Shown here: piece after piece, positions 46,236-55,013 of the stretch | How the letters are laid out: every line of letters starts with the position of its first letter | How positions within the stretch are numbered: the stretch's first letter is position 1 | Origin: GH45 sp046704385 | GTDB lineage: Bacteria > Bacteroidota > Bacteroidia > Bacteroidales > SZUA-534 | DNA: 64,000 nucleotides | NCBI GenBank assembly: GCA_046704385.1 | Contig: JBJKSB010000101.1 | Coordinates: 29,154 to 93,153, forward strand | Reading direction: 5' to 3' | Notes under the pieces: generated by a model | What the model saw: the letters and a program-made list of their open reading frames with translations, nothing else | The model's database searches: none | What the model was told of the DNA's origin: nothing | Translations under genes and position numbers: made by a program

Positions 46236-47426
46236 ATGCAAGTGATTAATCAAGTGGGAATGAAAGTTGAATATTTAATTTTTGAAACAGCCCAAACCTG
46301 CCACTCAAAAGATGAAGTAATTAAGGTGCATAATTCGTTGCAAACCTTATTAAATAACAACAATTTACAATTAAGTAATATTTTTAAGGTTACGGTTTAC
46401 TATAATCCTTCGTCGTGCAACTCAGATGTAAATAAGCTTAAATCAGGTATTTTACCTTTTTTTAAAGATACAGTTCCTGCAATTAGTTTTATTGCACAAC
46501 CACCCATTGGAGACTTCAATTTAATTATTGAAATGAATTACCTGGTTGATGGATTGGCAAAGATTGATTTTAAAAAAGATAGTGAGATTAGCTATACCCT
46601 GGTTAATGTGGATGGATACGAGCAAATATTTATTTCAGGTTTAACCGGTGATTCCAAGACACAAGGGATTTTAAATTATGCTGAAAGCGCGTTCCAAAAA
46701 CTTGAATATATTTTAGATAAGGAAGGCTTTGCTTTTACGGATATTGTTCGACAATGGAATTACATTGAAGGCATTGTTGCAGAGGAAAATAATGATCAGC
46801 ATTACCAGGTTTTTAATGACGTGAGGACTAAATTTTATGATAAAAACGGATTGGTATCAAATTACCCGGCTGCTACAGGTATTGGAATTAAAGAGGGTGG
46901 GGTAATAATTGAGGTTCACGCCATAAAAAAGAATCCTGATTTAAAGATTGTTGAAATTGCTAACCCTCTTCAGACGGATGCTTTCGACTATTCAGAAAAT
47001 GTATTACGAGGAAAACCTATTGAAGGATGCGTATGTAAAACTACTCCAAAGTTTTCACGTGCAAAAATGATCCTTAAGCCCGATTCTGCCGGTATTTTTA
47101 TTTCCGGAACGGCTTCAATTATAGGAGAAAAGACCTATGGTATCGGAAATGTAGCTGAACAAACACAGGTAACCATTGAGAATATGCAACGGCTTATTAC
47201 TTCTGAAACATTGAAAAAACATGGTGTAAACTATGAATATGCTGCTGATAATTTTGATTACGTAAGGGTTTACCTAAAGAATAGAAGCGATTTTGACCAG
47301 ATTAGGCCCATATGTGAAAAGAATTTTAAATACCCTAATATTATTTATGTGGAGGCTGATATTTGTCGTGATAACCTTTTAGTTGAAATTGAAGGTGTAC
47401 TTAATTTTGATGTTTTATCTGATTAA
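46236..47426 (+). CDS. Chorismatase-like (FkbO/Hyg5/XanB2-type) enzyme
   Basis: A 396-residue protein with the two tandem RidA-like halves of chorismatases, which hydrolyse chorismate to pyruvate plus a hydroxybenzoate or dihydroxybenzoate. Family landmarks: YPAATGIGI, KFSRAKMI, FISGTASIIGEKTYGIGN followed by QTQVTIENM, and the C-terminal DICRDNLLVEIEG with Cys377 and Glu384/Glu386, where the family keeps the catalytic Cys and Glu. It is some 50 residues longer than FkbO or XanB2 (about 330-345). It follows SxtJ by 330 bp. If active it would supply a hydroxybenzoate starter, as XanB2 does for aryl polyene pigments; which isomer it would make is unknown. Confidence 0.8.
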   Translation: MQVINQVGMKVEYLIFETAQTCHSKDEVIKVHNSLQTLLNNNNLQLSNIFKVTVYYNPSSCNSDVNKLKSGILPFFKDTVPAISFIAQPPIGDFNLIIEMNYLVDGLAKIDFKKDSEISYTLVNVDGYEQIFISGLTGDSKTQGILNYAESAFQKLEYILDKEGFAFTDIVRQWNYIEGIVAEENNDQHYQVFNDVRTKFYDKNGLVSNYPAATGIGIKEGGVIIEVHAIKKNPDLKIVEIANPLQTDAFDYSENVLRGKPIEGCVCKTTPKFSRAKMILKPDSAGIFISGTASIIGEKTYGIGNVAEQTQVTIENMQRLITSETLKKHGVNYEYAADNFDYVRVYLKNRSDFDQIRPICEKNFKYPNIIYVEADICRDNLLVEIEGVLNFDVLSD

Positions 47427-47471
47427 AAAAGGAGTTTTTTTACGTTTAATTTCCTGTTGAGAATTCCATTC

Positions 47472-48986
47472 TTATTTCTTGTGTTTGGCAATCCACGTAG
47501 CTCCTGACAGAGCATCGGTATTAACACTATTATCAAAAGTAACATCCTCATTTTTATTGTAGAGTAACTTTCTGATTTTAATCGGATCAAGGTCTACTTT
47601 TCGGTCTACAAATTCAGGTATATTGAAATTTTGCATAAAAGCGTTATAAAAATCAGGATTTTTTTGCGGGAGAATAAAGGGTTTATGAAAGTTTCCTGAT
47701 TTATCAAAATATGAGAAATAAGGTGCTGAATATATTTGATTTAAACGCTTACTGCTGAATACGATCCATCGTCCGTTTTTCGACCACGAATGGTAACTTT
47801 CATTAACATTGCTGTTAATTCCTATTTTCTTATATTCCCTGGTTTCCAGGTTCATCAAATACAAATCGCTTTCGCGGTGATTGATTGAAAAATAACCGTA
47901 ATTGATTAAACAAAACAGGGCATATTTACCATCGGGCGATATTCTTGGAAAAGTCAAGCTTTTACCTTCTTTGTATGCATTAAATACGGTATCAACATCG
48001 CCCCACGAATTAGTTTCCATGTCGTAACTGATACGGCAAAGGCTGTACATGCTGTAATATCTGCTGTTAAAATCTTCAAAAGCTTCACGGGCACTAATAT
48101 AGTACAGCCATTTACCATCAGGTGACCATGTTGGGAAATTCTCACGGTTTTTGGTCGAAATTTTCGGAGAGGTGGTTACGTCATTTTTCTTCACATTATA
48201 AACCACCAGGTCTGATGCCTGATCGGTAACTTCATTTAGATTCCGGGTACTATTGGTAAAATATTCGTTGAATTTATTAACTGAATAGGCAATAAGTTCA
48301 CCATTAGGATTCCACGAAACATAACCAAATGGCGACATAGTATAGGGAGTCTTTGTATTCATTTCTTTTAAAGTATCGCCATTTTTAATGAGTGTTCCTC
48401 CAAAAGATTGCCTGAAATGCATCGACATTTTATCAGGGTTATAATTACTAAACGAATGGCAATTTACACAACCATGATTCGATGAGTGGTTATCCCAGAT
48501 TAATGATACGTCGAAATTTTCGAGGTTGCGTTGCTCAATCTTCATTTTGTATGAAAAAGAGTACTGTGTGTTTATTACTCTGTAAACCAGGTATGGATTC
48601 AGTGAATCGGAAGCTATGCTATCGGTAATGGTATTATAGCTAAACCATTTGCCTTCTTTTTTTAATGAAACGTTAATTGATAATAAATTACCTTTGTTTT
48701 GATTCAATAATTTATGCCATGGTTTAACCGGGATTTGAATTACCGGTGAGGTTTGCTGAATACTAATTGCCTCTCCTTCTTTTGATGAAATAACTACCTG
48801 GTATTTCAGGGCATCCTCTTTAATCCGGAAATTGAGCGGAGCAATATTTACGGGAATTGTAATACTGTCGTAATCAGGAGCTATAGTAATAGAAGTACCA
48901 GTGGAAGTGGCTTCTGAAATTTTTTCGTGACATGATGTTGTAATGATGCCAATTATAAGTGCGAAAAGTATAAAATATCGTGACAT
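47472..48986 (-). CDS. TolB-like propeller lipoprotein with a c-type haem motif
   Basis: A 504-residue lipoprotein (lipobox ITTSC at about residue 19). Residues ~55-165 form a beta-rich N-terminal part; a CVNCH motif at residues 173-177 (GCVNCHSF) is the classical CxxCH site for covalent heme c; the rest is a WD40/PD40-type propeller (FPTWSPDGKWLYYIS, FPRISPDGKYALF, SYHSWSKNGRWIVFSS). It is the last gene of a minus-strand set with the DUF6057-like and SGNH-TPR genes, 11 bp after the former. It converges on the chorismatase-like gene with 45 bp between stops. Heme attachment needs cytochrome c maturation proteins, not present in this window. Confidence 0.82.
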   Translation of the reverse strand: MSRYFILFALIIGIITTSCHEKISEATSTGTSITIAPDYDSITIPVNIAPLNFRIKEDALKYQVVISSKEGEAISIQQTSPVIQIPVKPWHKLLNQNKGNLLSINVSLKKEGKWFSYNTITDSIASDSLNPYLVYRVINTQYSFSYKMKIEQRNLENFDVSLIWDNHSSNHGCVNCHSFSNYNPDKMSMHFRQSFGGTLIKNGDTLKEMNTKTPYTMSPFGYVSWNPNGELIAYSVNKFNEYFTNSTRNLNEVTDQASDLVVYNVKKNDVTTSPKISTKNRENFPTWSPDGKWLYYISAREAFEDFNSRYYSMYSLCRISYDMETNSWGDVDTVFNAYKEGKSLTFPRISPDGKYALFCLINYGYFSINHRESDLYLMNLETREYKKIGINSNVNESYHSWSKNGRWIVFSSKRLNQIYSAPYFSYFDKSGNFHKPFILPQKNPDFYNAFMQNFNIPEFVDRKVDLDPIKIRKLLYNKNEDVTFDNSVNTDALSGATWIAKHKK

Positions 48987-48997
48987 AATATTCTTAT

Positions 48998-50788
48998 TTA
49001 ATCATTGGTTATTTTTAGTTCCAAATGAGTGACCTTTGGGCTTAAAAAAGTTACATAATACATGTACGTATTTGATTGATCAGATAATTTCTTTTTGGCC
49101 AACTTAGTATCATTATTATATTCAGCCATGGTTTTCATAAAGTACGAAAATTTGTTTTTAGAGTCGGTACCGATCCTGCTCAACAGGTTTTGGCCTGTTC
49201 GGGTTGAATAGATATACATTAGCCAGGCTTGTTCATAAACCTGAGGTACTTGTTTGTACGATCGTATTGAAGTATTGAAATATTTAATAAAATCGGCCAG
49301 ATTTTGTTCTAGTAAAAAGCAAATTTCCAGATGTTCCAATGCATTCACATTGGTACTGTCATGATGAACCAAATCAATAAGCCGGTCAGTAATTTTGCCG
49401 GGGATTGCAAAATTATCAGGCATTAGCTTTCTCTTTTCCTGAATAACCGGATCAGCAACAATCTTATTCGTGTCCTGAATATAAGCTTCATATTTTAGTA
49501 CAAAATCTTTTGAAAGCGGATTGTTAGCAAGTACATTCAGAAATGTTTGTGCAGCACTGTAATTACCTAATATAATATTTGTTTTTACTACCTGTTTTAA
49601 AGCTCTTATATTGTATGGTTCAATAGTAAGAATACCATAAGCCATATGTTGCGATTTGCTGATGTAATTTATATCGTAATAGTAGTCACTTGCATTCTGA
49701 TAATATACCGGTGTTTTCAATCTATCGGGCCAAAGTGAGGCATCGCCCAACAATTGAGGATAATCGAAAAAACGATTAATAAATTGACCTTTGTTATCGA
49801 TGGCCCTGTTATAATTAACATTAATTGAGATGTCATAGGTGGTGTCCTGAAGCGCGAGGTCAATAACTTTATCGTAATTGCCATTATAACAATCAAAGTC
49901 TGCCTGAACTATGTTTCTGTTGTGCTTATTGGCTGTAAAGAAAATAAAACCAATCATCACGCAATAAACCAAAATATGGTAAACCATTTGAACCTTTGAA
50001 TTGCTTATGAACAGGAATTTGTCAAACTGGGAAATTTTTGTGACAAGCAGGTTAACCAATAAAACAACAGGTAAAACAAATATAAATAAATACAATACTT
50101 TATTGATGATATATCTCTGAGTTATTGGTACTTCAGGTGTAAACTGAAAAAATGCCTGGTGCGGCGAGAGATTAAAAATAAAATAATAGGCAATAACTGG
50201 TAATAAAACTGATGTCAATAAAAGTACCATTGATTTAATTAAGGAATTTCTTGAAATAGATTGCGATAGGATAATTATGATTCCTGATACAGAATAAATA
50301 ATGGCAGCACCACTTCCAAACAGGTAATAGAAGAGAATATAAAAACCAATTATAAGGCCATAGCCAGCTTTTTTTAATTGCGTCATCAAGAATACCGAAA
50401 CAAATAAAAATACTGTTTGAAGCAATATAACCATCGGGAAACGATAATCATGAAAAACACTTATAGTCAGGGCAAAAGGCAGAATAATCAAAAAAATACT
50501 TTTCCTTTGATTTAATTTTGAAAAAACAGTATAAAGCAAAATGGAAAGGCTGGATGCCAAAATTAGTATCAGAACTGAGCCCATCAAATTTGAATGCAAA
50601 AGTTGCATGCTTAAATCCTGTAAATAAATTCCCATATCGCCCGGGTAATGTGTAAATTCCTTTAGGAATTCCCCGGTAGTGAAATATGGGGTTTGTTGCC
50701 AGTGCAATAGTAATACAGGCTTAATTGAAGCTATCAGGTAGATAAAAATTACCAAAATAAATATGGGAGGAAGTATTTTTTTTACCAT
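48998..50788 (-). CDS. Polytopic membrane protein, DUF6057-like
   Basis: A 596-residue protein with about eight to ten predicted helices in residues 1-290 and a soluble C-terminal domain of helical repeats (residues ~330-590). The segment GEFLKEFTHYPGDMGIYLQDL after the first helix resembles the start of DUF6057, an uncharacterised Bacteroidota family. The membrane part is reminiscent of glycosyltransferase or polymer-export scaffolds, but no catalytic motif is visible. It lies between the SGNH-TPR gene (66 bp) and the haem-motif lipoprotein (11 bp), so the three probably act together at the envelope. Confidence 0.72.
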   Translation of the reverse strand: MVKKILPPIFILVIFIYLIASIKPVLLLHWQQTPYFTTGEFLKEFTHYPGDMGIYLQDLSMQLLHSNLMGSVLILILASSLSILLYTVFSKLNQRKSIFLIILPFALTISVFHDYRFPMVILLQTVFLFVSVFLMTQLKKAGYGLIIGFYILFYYLFGSGAAIIYSVSGIIIILSQSISRNSLIKSMVLLLTSVLLPVIAYYFIFNLSPHQAFFQFTPEVPITQRYIINKVLYLFIFVLPVVLLVNLLVTKISQFDKFLFISNSKVQMVYHILVYCVMIGFIFFTANKHNRNIVQADFDCYNGNYDKVIDLALQDTTYDISINVNYNRAIDNKGQFINRFFDYPQLLGDASLWPDRLKTPVYYQNASDYYYDINYISKSQHMAYGILTIEPYNIRALKQVVKTNIILGNYSAAQTFLNVLANNPLSKDFVLKYEAYIQDTNKIVADPVIQEKRKLMPDNFAIPGKITDRLIDLVHHDSTNVNALEHLEICFLLEQNLADFIKYFNTSIRSYKQVPQVYEQAWLMYIYSTRTGQNLLSRIGTDSKNKFSYFMKTMAEYNNDTKLAKKKLSDQSNTYMYYVTFLSPKVTHLELKITND

Positions 50789-50854
50789 AACGATTGAAAT
50801 TTCAGAGAATTTTTAACCAGTTAATTTTTTATTTCATCCAAATTTAGAAATAAT

Positions 50855-53119
50855 CTAATTTTTCATAGTTTCTATCTCAATTTTCTTTTTTTTGTACAAA
50901 TCATTAAGTCTTTGCGTTTTTTCCGGATTTTGCTTCAGGTTCTCTATTTGATCAAGCATATTTTTAGCATTTTTTAAATCACTTCTTGTTAAATAAATGA
51001 TATATAGATTATTCAGATTTCCATAATCTTTTGGATTAATTTCAAAAGCTGTCCGGCAATAATCAAAAGCGGCTTCGTTATTTCCTTTCTTCATATATAA
51101 GGCTCCCAGCAATTTTTTAACCTTAAAGTTTTGTTCAAAATCATCAGCCTGTAAAAGTATTTTAATGGCATCATCATAACTGCCATTCTGAACTAATGAA
51201 GTAGCTATATTATAAACCTGATCAACTGTAACCTTATTTTTTACCGGATGGTTTGGGTCGGTAGTTACTTTAAATCCCGGATTTTTTTCATCAAGTATTT
51301 TTTTAATTCGGGCTTCATTTACTGTATCGTTAATGTTTTTATAAGCAACATACAAAGGATTAATAATATTTGTCGGATCGGTATTTTTTGGAATATTCTT
51401 GTAAGCATATTCAAGTGATTTTATAGCCTGATTTGTGTCCCCTGTTTTTAATAATAATGAACCTGTCATATAGTAATAATAGTAGTCCTTTATTATAATT
51501 GGAGATGAATTAATCAGGGTTAAAGCTTCTTTATATTTTTGTTGATTAATCAGGTATCTTGAAGCATCATAATAAAGGTCAAAAATGTAGGGATGCATTT
51601 TTATCAGCGAATAATATTCTTTAAAGGCTTTCTCATTTTGTCCGTTCTTAGCGTAATATTGTGCCAGCTTTATGTGTTCGTTTTCAATATGTCTGCCTTC
51701 GCCGGCTGTTACATAAGTAAATGCCATTGAATCAACCACACCTTTGGCTATATAAGTATGTAAAAACGTATTTTTTTCATTTTCGGGTCTGAACGGCCAA
51801 CCTGATTTAATAGTTTTAATGCTTAAATCGCCTATTAAACTATCGAGTTCGGTAAAACCCCAGTTATTTCTGTAATACTGTCTGGATTTCATGAGGGTGC
51901 TGTCGCATTTATCCTCAATAAGTTTGCTTTTAGTAATAGTATTGAAAAAGGCATCTGCTAAAATAAAATACCCGTCAATTTTGGGGTGCAAATGGTCAAT
52001 CATTAAGTTATCGCCAATCAGTCCGTTGGGTGAATTCTCTTCGAAATATTTTTTAACGGGTACAACAGTTAAACTATAATCTTTTCCAAGATCATATATT
52101 ACCTGATTAAATGCCTCAGGAGCCCTAAAGCGGATAGCATCAATATCTTTTGCTTTATAGAATAATTCTTTTGCTTTGTCATAGTTGCCTGAATTCTCCT
52201 GTTGTTTGGCTTCATCGAAAACTTTACCTGCTTTGGATGTACCTTGTTGCGAAACCGATTCAAAAGGTTGTAAATCTTTAACATTGCTTACTAAATCGCT
52301 TAAAATTAAAGGAACATTATGCTTTTTTGCTTTATTGATCAATTCTGTCAAATTATCTTTGAATTGATCAATTCCAGCCTGGTAAAGTGGCGAATCAATA
52401 GTAATATCTTTATCTTTTACTATTCTTTCCATCAGGGTTTTTTCATTAGGCCTGGCTTTTTTTATTGCTGCGGTTATTTTGAGCACTGCATTTTGAACCA
52501 TTTGAAAGGTCCTTAAACGGGTTAGTTTCAGGCGCAATTTTTTTAACCAACGTGCATTTCCTCCATTTTCCACCGATCCGACACCCATAGCACCATAGTA
52601 TTCATTATGTCCGCCATAAACCAATATAGCGTCGGGTTTATTTTTAAATACTTCGTCGGCCATATCAATAAAGGTGTAGCTGTTGATAGCAGAAGCTGAT
52701 AGATTTATTACTTCGATTCTCTTATCAGGGTAAGCATCCTGTAACCGATAATATAAAATCCGGGGGAAAGCTGTTCCTTCCTGATAGGGAAAACCCCTGG
52801 TAGTAGAACCCCCGAATACAAAAATTCTGAAACAGGTATCGGGTTTGTTAATCAGGAATATATCTTCAGTTGGGGAAGTGTTTTTAACCCTTGTAAAATA
52901 GCGGAGGTTTACATCATTATTTATTTCGTAATAACCCGGGTATTTATTTGATTTAAGAAACAGACTCAAATCTTTTCCATATCCAAATATTCGTAATGCT
53001 CCTTCTAACAGTATTATTAATAAAAGAGCAATTACAACCATAAGTACATTAAAAACTATTTTCTTTTTACCAGTAATCGTTGAACTGTCAGATTTAGTAA
53101 TAGTTTTGCTTTGTTTCAT
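50855..53119 (-). CDS. Membrane-anchored SGNH hydrolase with TPR domain
   Basis: A 754-residue protein. One N-terminal helix (~25-45) anchors it; residues ~85-410 form an SGNH/GDSL hydrolase domain with nucleophile Ser105 in FGGSTTRG, the Asn in GGHNEYYG, and DHLHP (Asp375, His378) as catalytic dyad. The C-terminal half (residues ~480-745) is helical repeats of TPR type (AQYYAKNGQNEKAFKEYY, YKEALTLINSS, LLGALYMKKGNNEAAFDYC). SGNH domains of this type often deacetylate or transfer acyl groups on surface polysaccharide. It starts the minus-strand set and its neighbours suggest modification of an exported polymer. Confidence 0.85.
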   Translation of the reverse strand: MKQSKTITKSDSSTITGKKKIVFNVLMVVIALLLIILLEGALRIFGYGKDLSLFLKSNKYPGYYEINNDVNLRYFTRVKNTSPTEDIFLINKPDTCFRIFVFGGSTTRGFPYQEGTAFPRILYYRLQDAYPDKRIEVINLSASAINSYTFIDMADEVFKNKPDAILVYGGHNEYYGAMGVGSVENGGNARWLKKLRLKLTRLRTFQMVQNAVLKITAAIKKARPNEKTLMERIVKDKDITIDSPLYQAGIDQFKDNLTELINKAKKHNVPLILSDLVSNVKDLQPFESVSQQGTSKAGKVFDEAKQQENSGNYDKAKELFYKAKDIDAIRFRAPEAFNQVIYDLGKDYSLTVVPVKKYFEENSPNGLIGDNLMIDHLHPKIDGYFILADAFFNTITKSKLIEDKCDSTLMKSRQYYRNNWGFTELDSLIGDLSIKTIKSGWPFRPENEKNTFLHTYIAKGVVDSMAFTYVTAGEGRHIENEHIKLAQYYAKNGQNEKAFKEYYSLIKMHPYIFDLYYDASRYLINQQKYKEALTLINSSPIIIKDYYYYYMTGSLLLKTGDTNQAIKSLEYAYKNIPKNTDPTNIINPLYVAYKNINDTVNEARIKKILDEKNPGFKVTTDPNHPVKNKVTVDQVYNIATSLVQNGSYDDAIKILLQADDFEQNFKVKKLLGALYMKKGNNEAAFDYCRTAFEINPKDYGNLNNLYIIYLTRSDLKNAKNMLDQIENLKQNPEKTQRLNDLYKKKKIEIETMKN

Positions 53120-53261
53120 TATCAGAAATTTATAAAATTTTGTACTATTTAATGCAAATTAAAAACCACCCCAGGTTATAATGATGGGCAATTTAGCATT
53201 TTTCGCGGAAGAAATTTCAAAAAAGAATATTATTAATAGTCAAATCAAGTATCATTAAATT

Positions 53262-53294
53262 AAAATAGGTTGCCTTATTGGGGCAACCTATTTT
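53262..53294. terminator. Perfect 13-bp terminator hairpin
   Basis: AAAATAGGTTGCC (53262-53274) and GGCAACCTATTTT (53282-53294) with a 7-nt loop, 36 bp after the minus-strand CBM9-like gene. A and T runs flank both sides, so it could stop transcription in either direction. Confidence 0.82.
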
Positions 53295-53329
53295 ATAGTA
53301 TTTTTTAAAAAAATAGAAATTGGTAATTA

Positions 53330-54247
53330 CTATCTTTTAATAACTTTTGTTGAGAAATCGTTGTTTTTAACAATATACAAACCTGCTTTAAGATCAGCGA
53401 TGTCAATAGTAGCTTTGTTTACAACATTTTCGTTTTGAACTAATTTACCAGTTACATCATAAATAGAAACCATTCCATTTACATTGTTAACATATAATTT
53501 ACTTCCATAAGCATAAGCTGAAGCAGTAACGTTAGCATTATCTTTAACACCAACTGCATCTAAGATAGCAGGAGCAAAAGTACTAAGGTCATTCCATTGG
53601 TTGTCAGAACCTTCGAAATAGAACATTTGTTGAGTTCTGCCACCAGCAGCACCAGTAGTGTTATCAGCAATCTGAATGTTAAATCTGAAGTTTACACCAT
53701 CAAAATCACCTGATTCTTGAAGAGTAGCAATTGGGAAAGACATTTCCTGAAAATATTCAGAAGCACCGTCATCTGAAACAGCATAGCCAAAATCAGCAGC
53801 TGCTGCAGCTACATTGCTGCTACCATCAATAAATGCATCATTTTCATCTGCTCTCTGGAATCTGATTTGCCAGTCACCAGCGTCAGCAACATAAGCTTCC
53901 GGAACATCTCCTGACGGAGTATGCATTGAGAAGAAAACTTCGCTACAATCTCTTTCATAAGTGTTGGTAATAGCAGCTTCATTGTGTGGAGTAGCATCCT
54001 TAACATCAACAATCAGGTAAATGTTTTCACCATCATTTGAAACCTGGAATTTTGCTGTCATGTCGTGAGTTGTACCTCCGGGTTTTTCAACACCTATATC
54101 AACCCAACCAGCTTCTGGCCAATCTGATGCATCACCATCAATTGTAGGAGCGCTTGAAGTAAAAGGAAAGTGAATTAATCCATCTTGTGCATTGGCCATA
54201 AATACTAAAACCAATACCATTGAAAATAGAGTAATGAGTTTTTTCAT
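53330..54247 (-). CDS. Secreted CBM9-like protein with T9SS-type C-terminus
   Basis: A 305-residue secreted protein. The signal peptide ends FMANAQ (residue ~20). Residues ~25-220 resemble the CBM9 carbohydrate-binding fold (TIDGDASDWPEAGW, AKFQVSNDGENIYLIVDVKDATP, DCSEVFFSM). The last 75 residues (YGSKLYVNNVNGMVSIYDVTGKLV ... TKVIKR) are a T9SS-type sorting domain of the short secretion-signal class. It shares fold and layout with the protein at 39127. It has its own promoter (54300-54330) and terminator (53262-53294), so it is an independent unit between the SGNH set and the SusC/SusD pairs. Confidence 0.85.
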   Translation of the reverse strand: MKKLITLFSMVLVLVFMANAQDGLIHFPFTSSAPTIDGDASDWPEAGWVDIGVEKPGGTTHDMTAKFQVSNDGENIYLIVDVKDATPHNEAAITNTYERDCSEVFFSMHTPSGDVPEAYVADAGDWQIRFQRADENDAFIDGSSNVAAAAADFGYAVSDDGASEYFQEMSFPIATLQESGDFDGVNFRFNIQIADNTTGAAGGRTQQMFYFEGSDNQWNDLSTFAPAILDAVGVKDNANVTASAYAYGSKLYVNNVNGMVSIYDVTGKLVQNENVVNKATIDIADLKAGLYIVKNNDFSTKVIKR

Positions 54248-55013
54248 AATTATAAGATTTTTGAATTAATAAATAAAAAGTTTAGTGTTAATACTGTATC
54301 AAAACTAGCAAATTATTTTTAAGTAACAATAATTTTACGTTAATAAATTCAAAAAAAACTTGCATTCAGAGCTATAAATCATGATTTTTTTAAGCATTTG
54401 AATTTGATTTATAACTAAATAAGGCCGTTTTATTCTAATTTGAAAAGTCGTATGTTGGTAAACAATTTATGGTAAAATTAAGCTAAACCACTGGTAATGA
54501 ATTGATTCAAATGTATGATAAGCTTATCACCTAAAAATTAAAGATAGCTTTAGTATTAAATTGAAAAATTTCATTTCAAAAAATTTGTTTTTATTTAATT
54601 GAGAACAGGAATTGGAGAAATAACGTAAAATTATTGAATATTAAAAATGGAGCCTATTATATATAGGTGTATAAATAACACTAACAAAATTTGTTGGTTT
54701 TATATAAAATATTCACTGAAATAAACTTTCCCAGGTTTAATTGTTAACATCTATTACACCAATCTGTTAACAATTTACCACCATATTTTACAAATACCCC
54801 CCTAATTGTCAACATTAGTCACAGCAATAAGCTCTTTTATTGGAGTAATTTTATATTTAGTAAGTGTATATAGTACAATTGAACTGATGATGCACTTTTA
54901 GAGATTACTTGTTAAGGATTAAAGGGTCAAGTTTTCTGATGTTATTTAAGTCAGTTAAAACAAATCAAAAAGGGCTAGGATTTTCATAAATATTCAAACT
55001 AAATTTAATTTAT
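54248..55013. other. 766-bp regulatory gap upstream of SusC
   Basis: No coding region recognised. The left end carries the promoter of the minus-strand CBM9-like gene (54300-54330). The remaining ~680 bp before SusC are AT-rich, with a stretch of C at 54788-54793, and I see no clear TTTG/TAnnTTTG pair facing SusC. A long leader of this size could hold regulatory RNA or activator sites. Confidence 0.55.
54300..54330 (-). promoter_or_regulatory. Promoter of the CBM9-like secreted protein
   Basis: On the minus strand, ATTG (54330-54327), a 19-nt spacer, then TAGTTTTG (54307-54300), which fits the -7 consensus TAnnTTTG. The -33 box has one mismatch. Confidence 0.55.
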
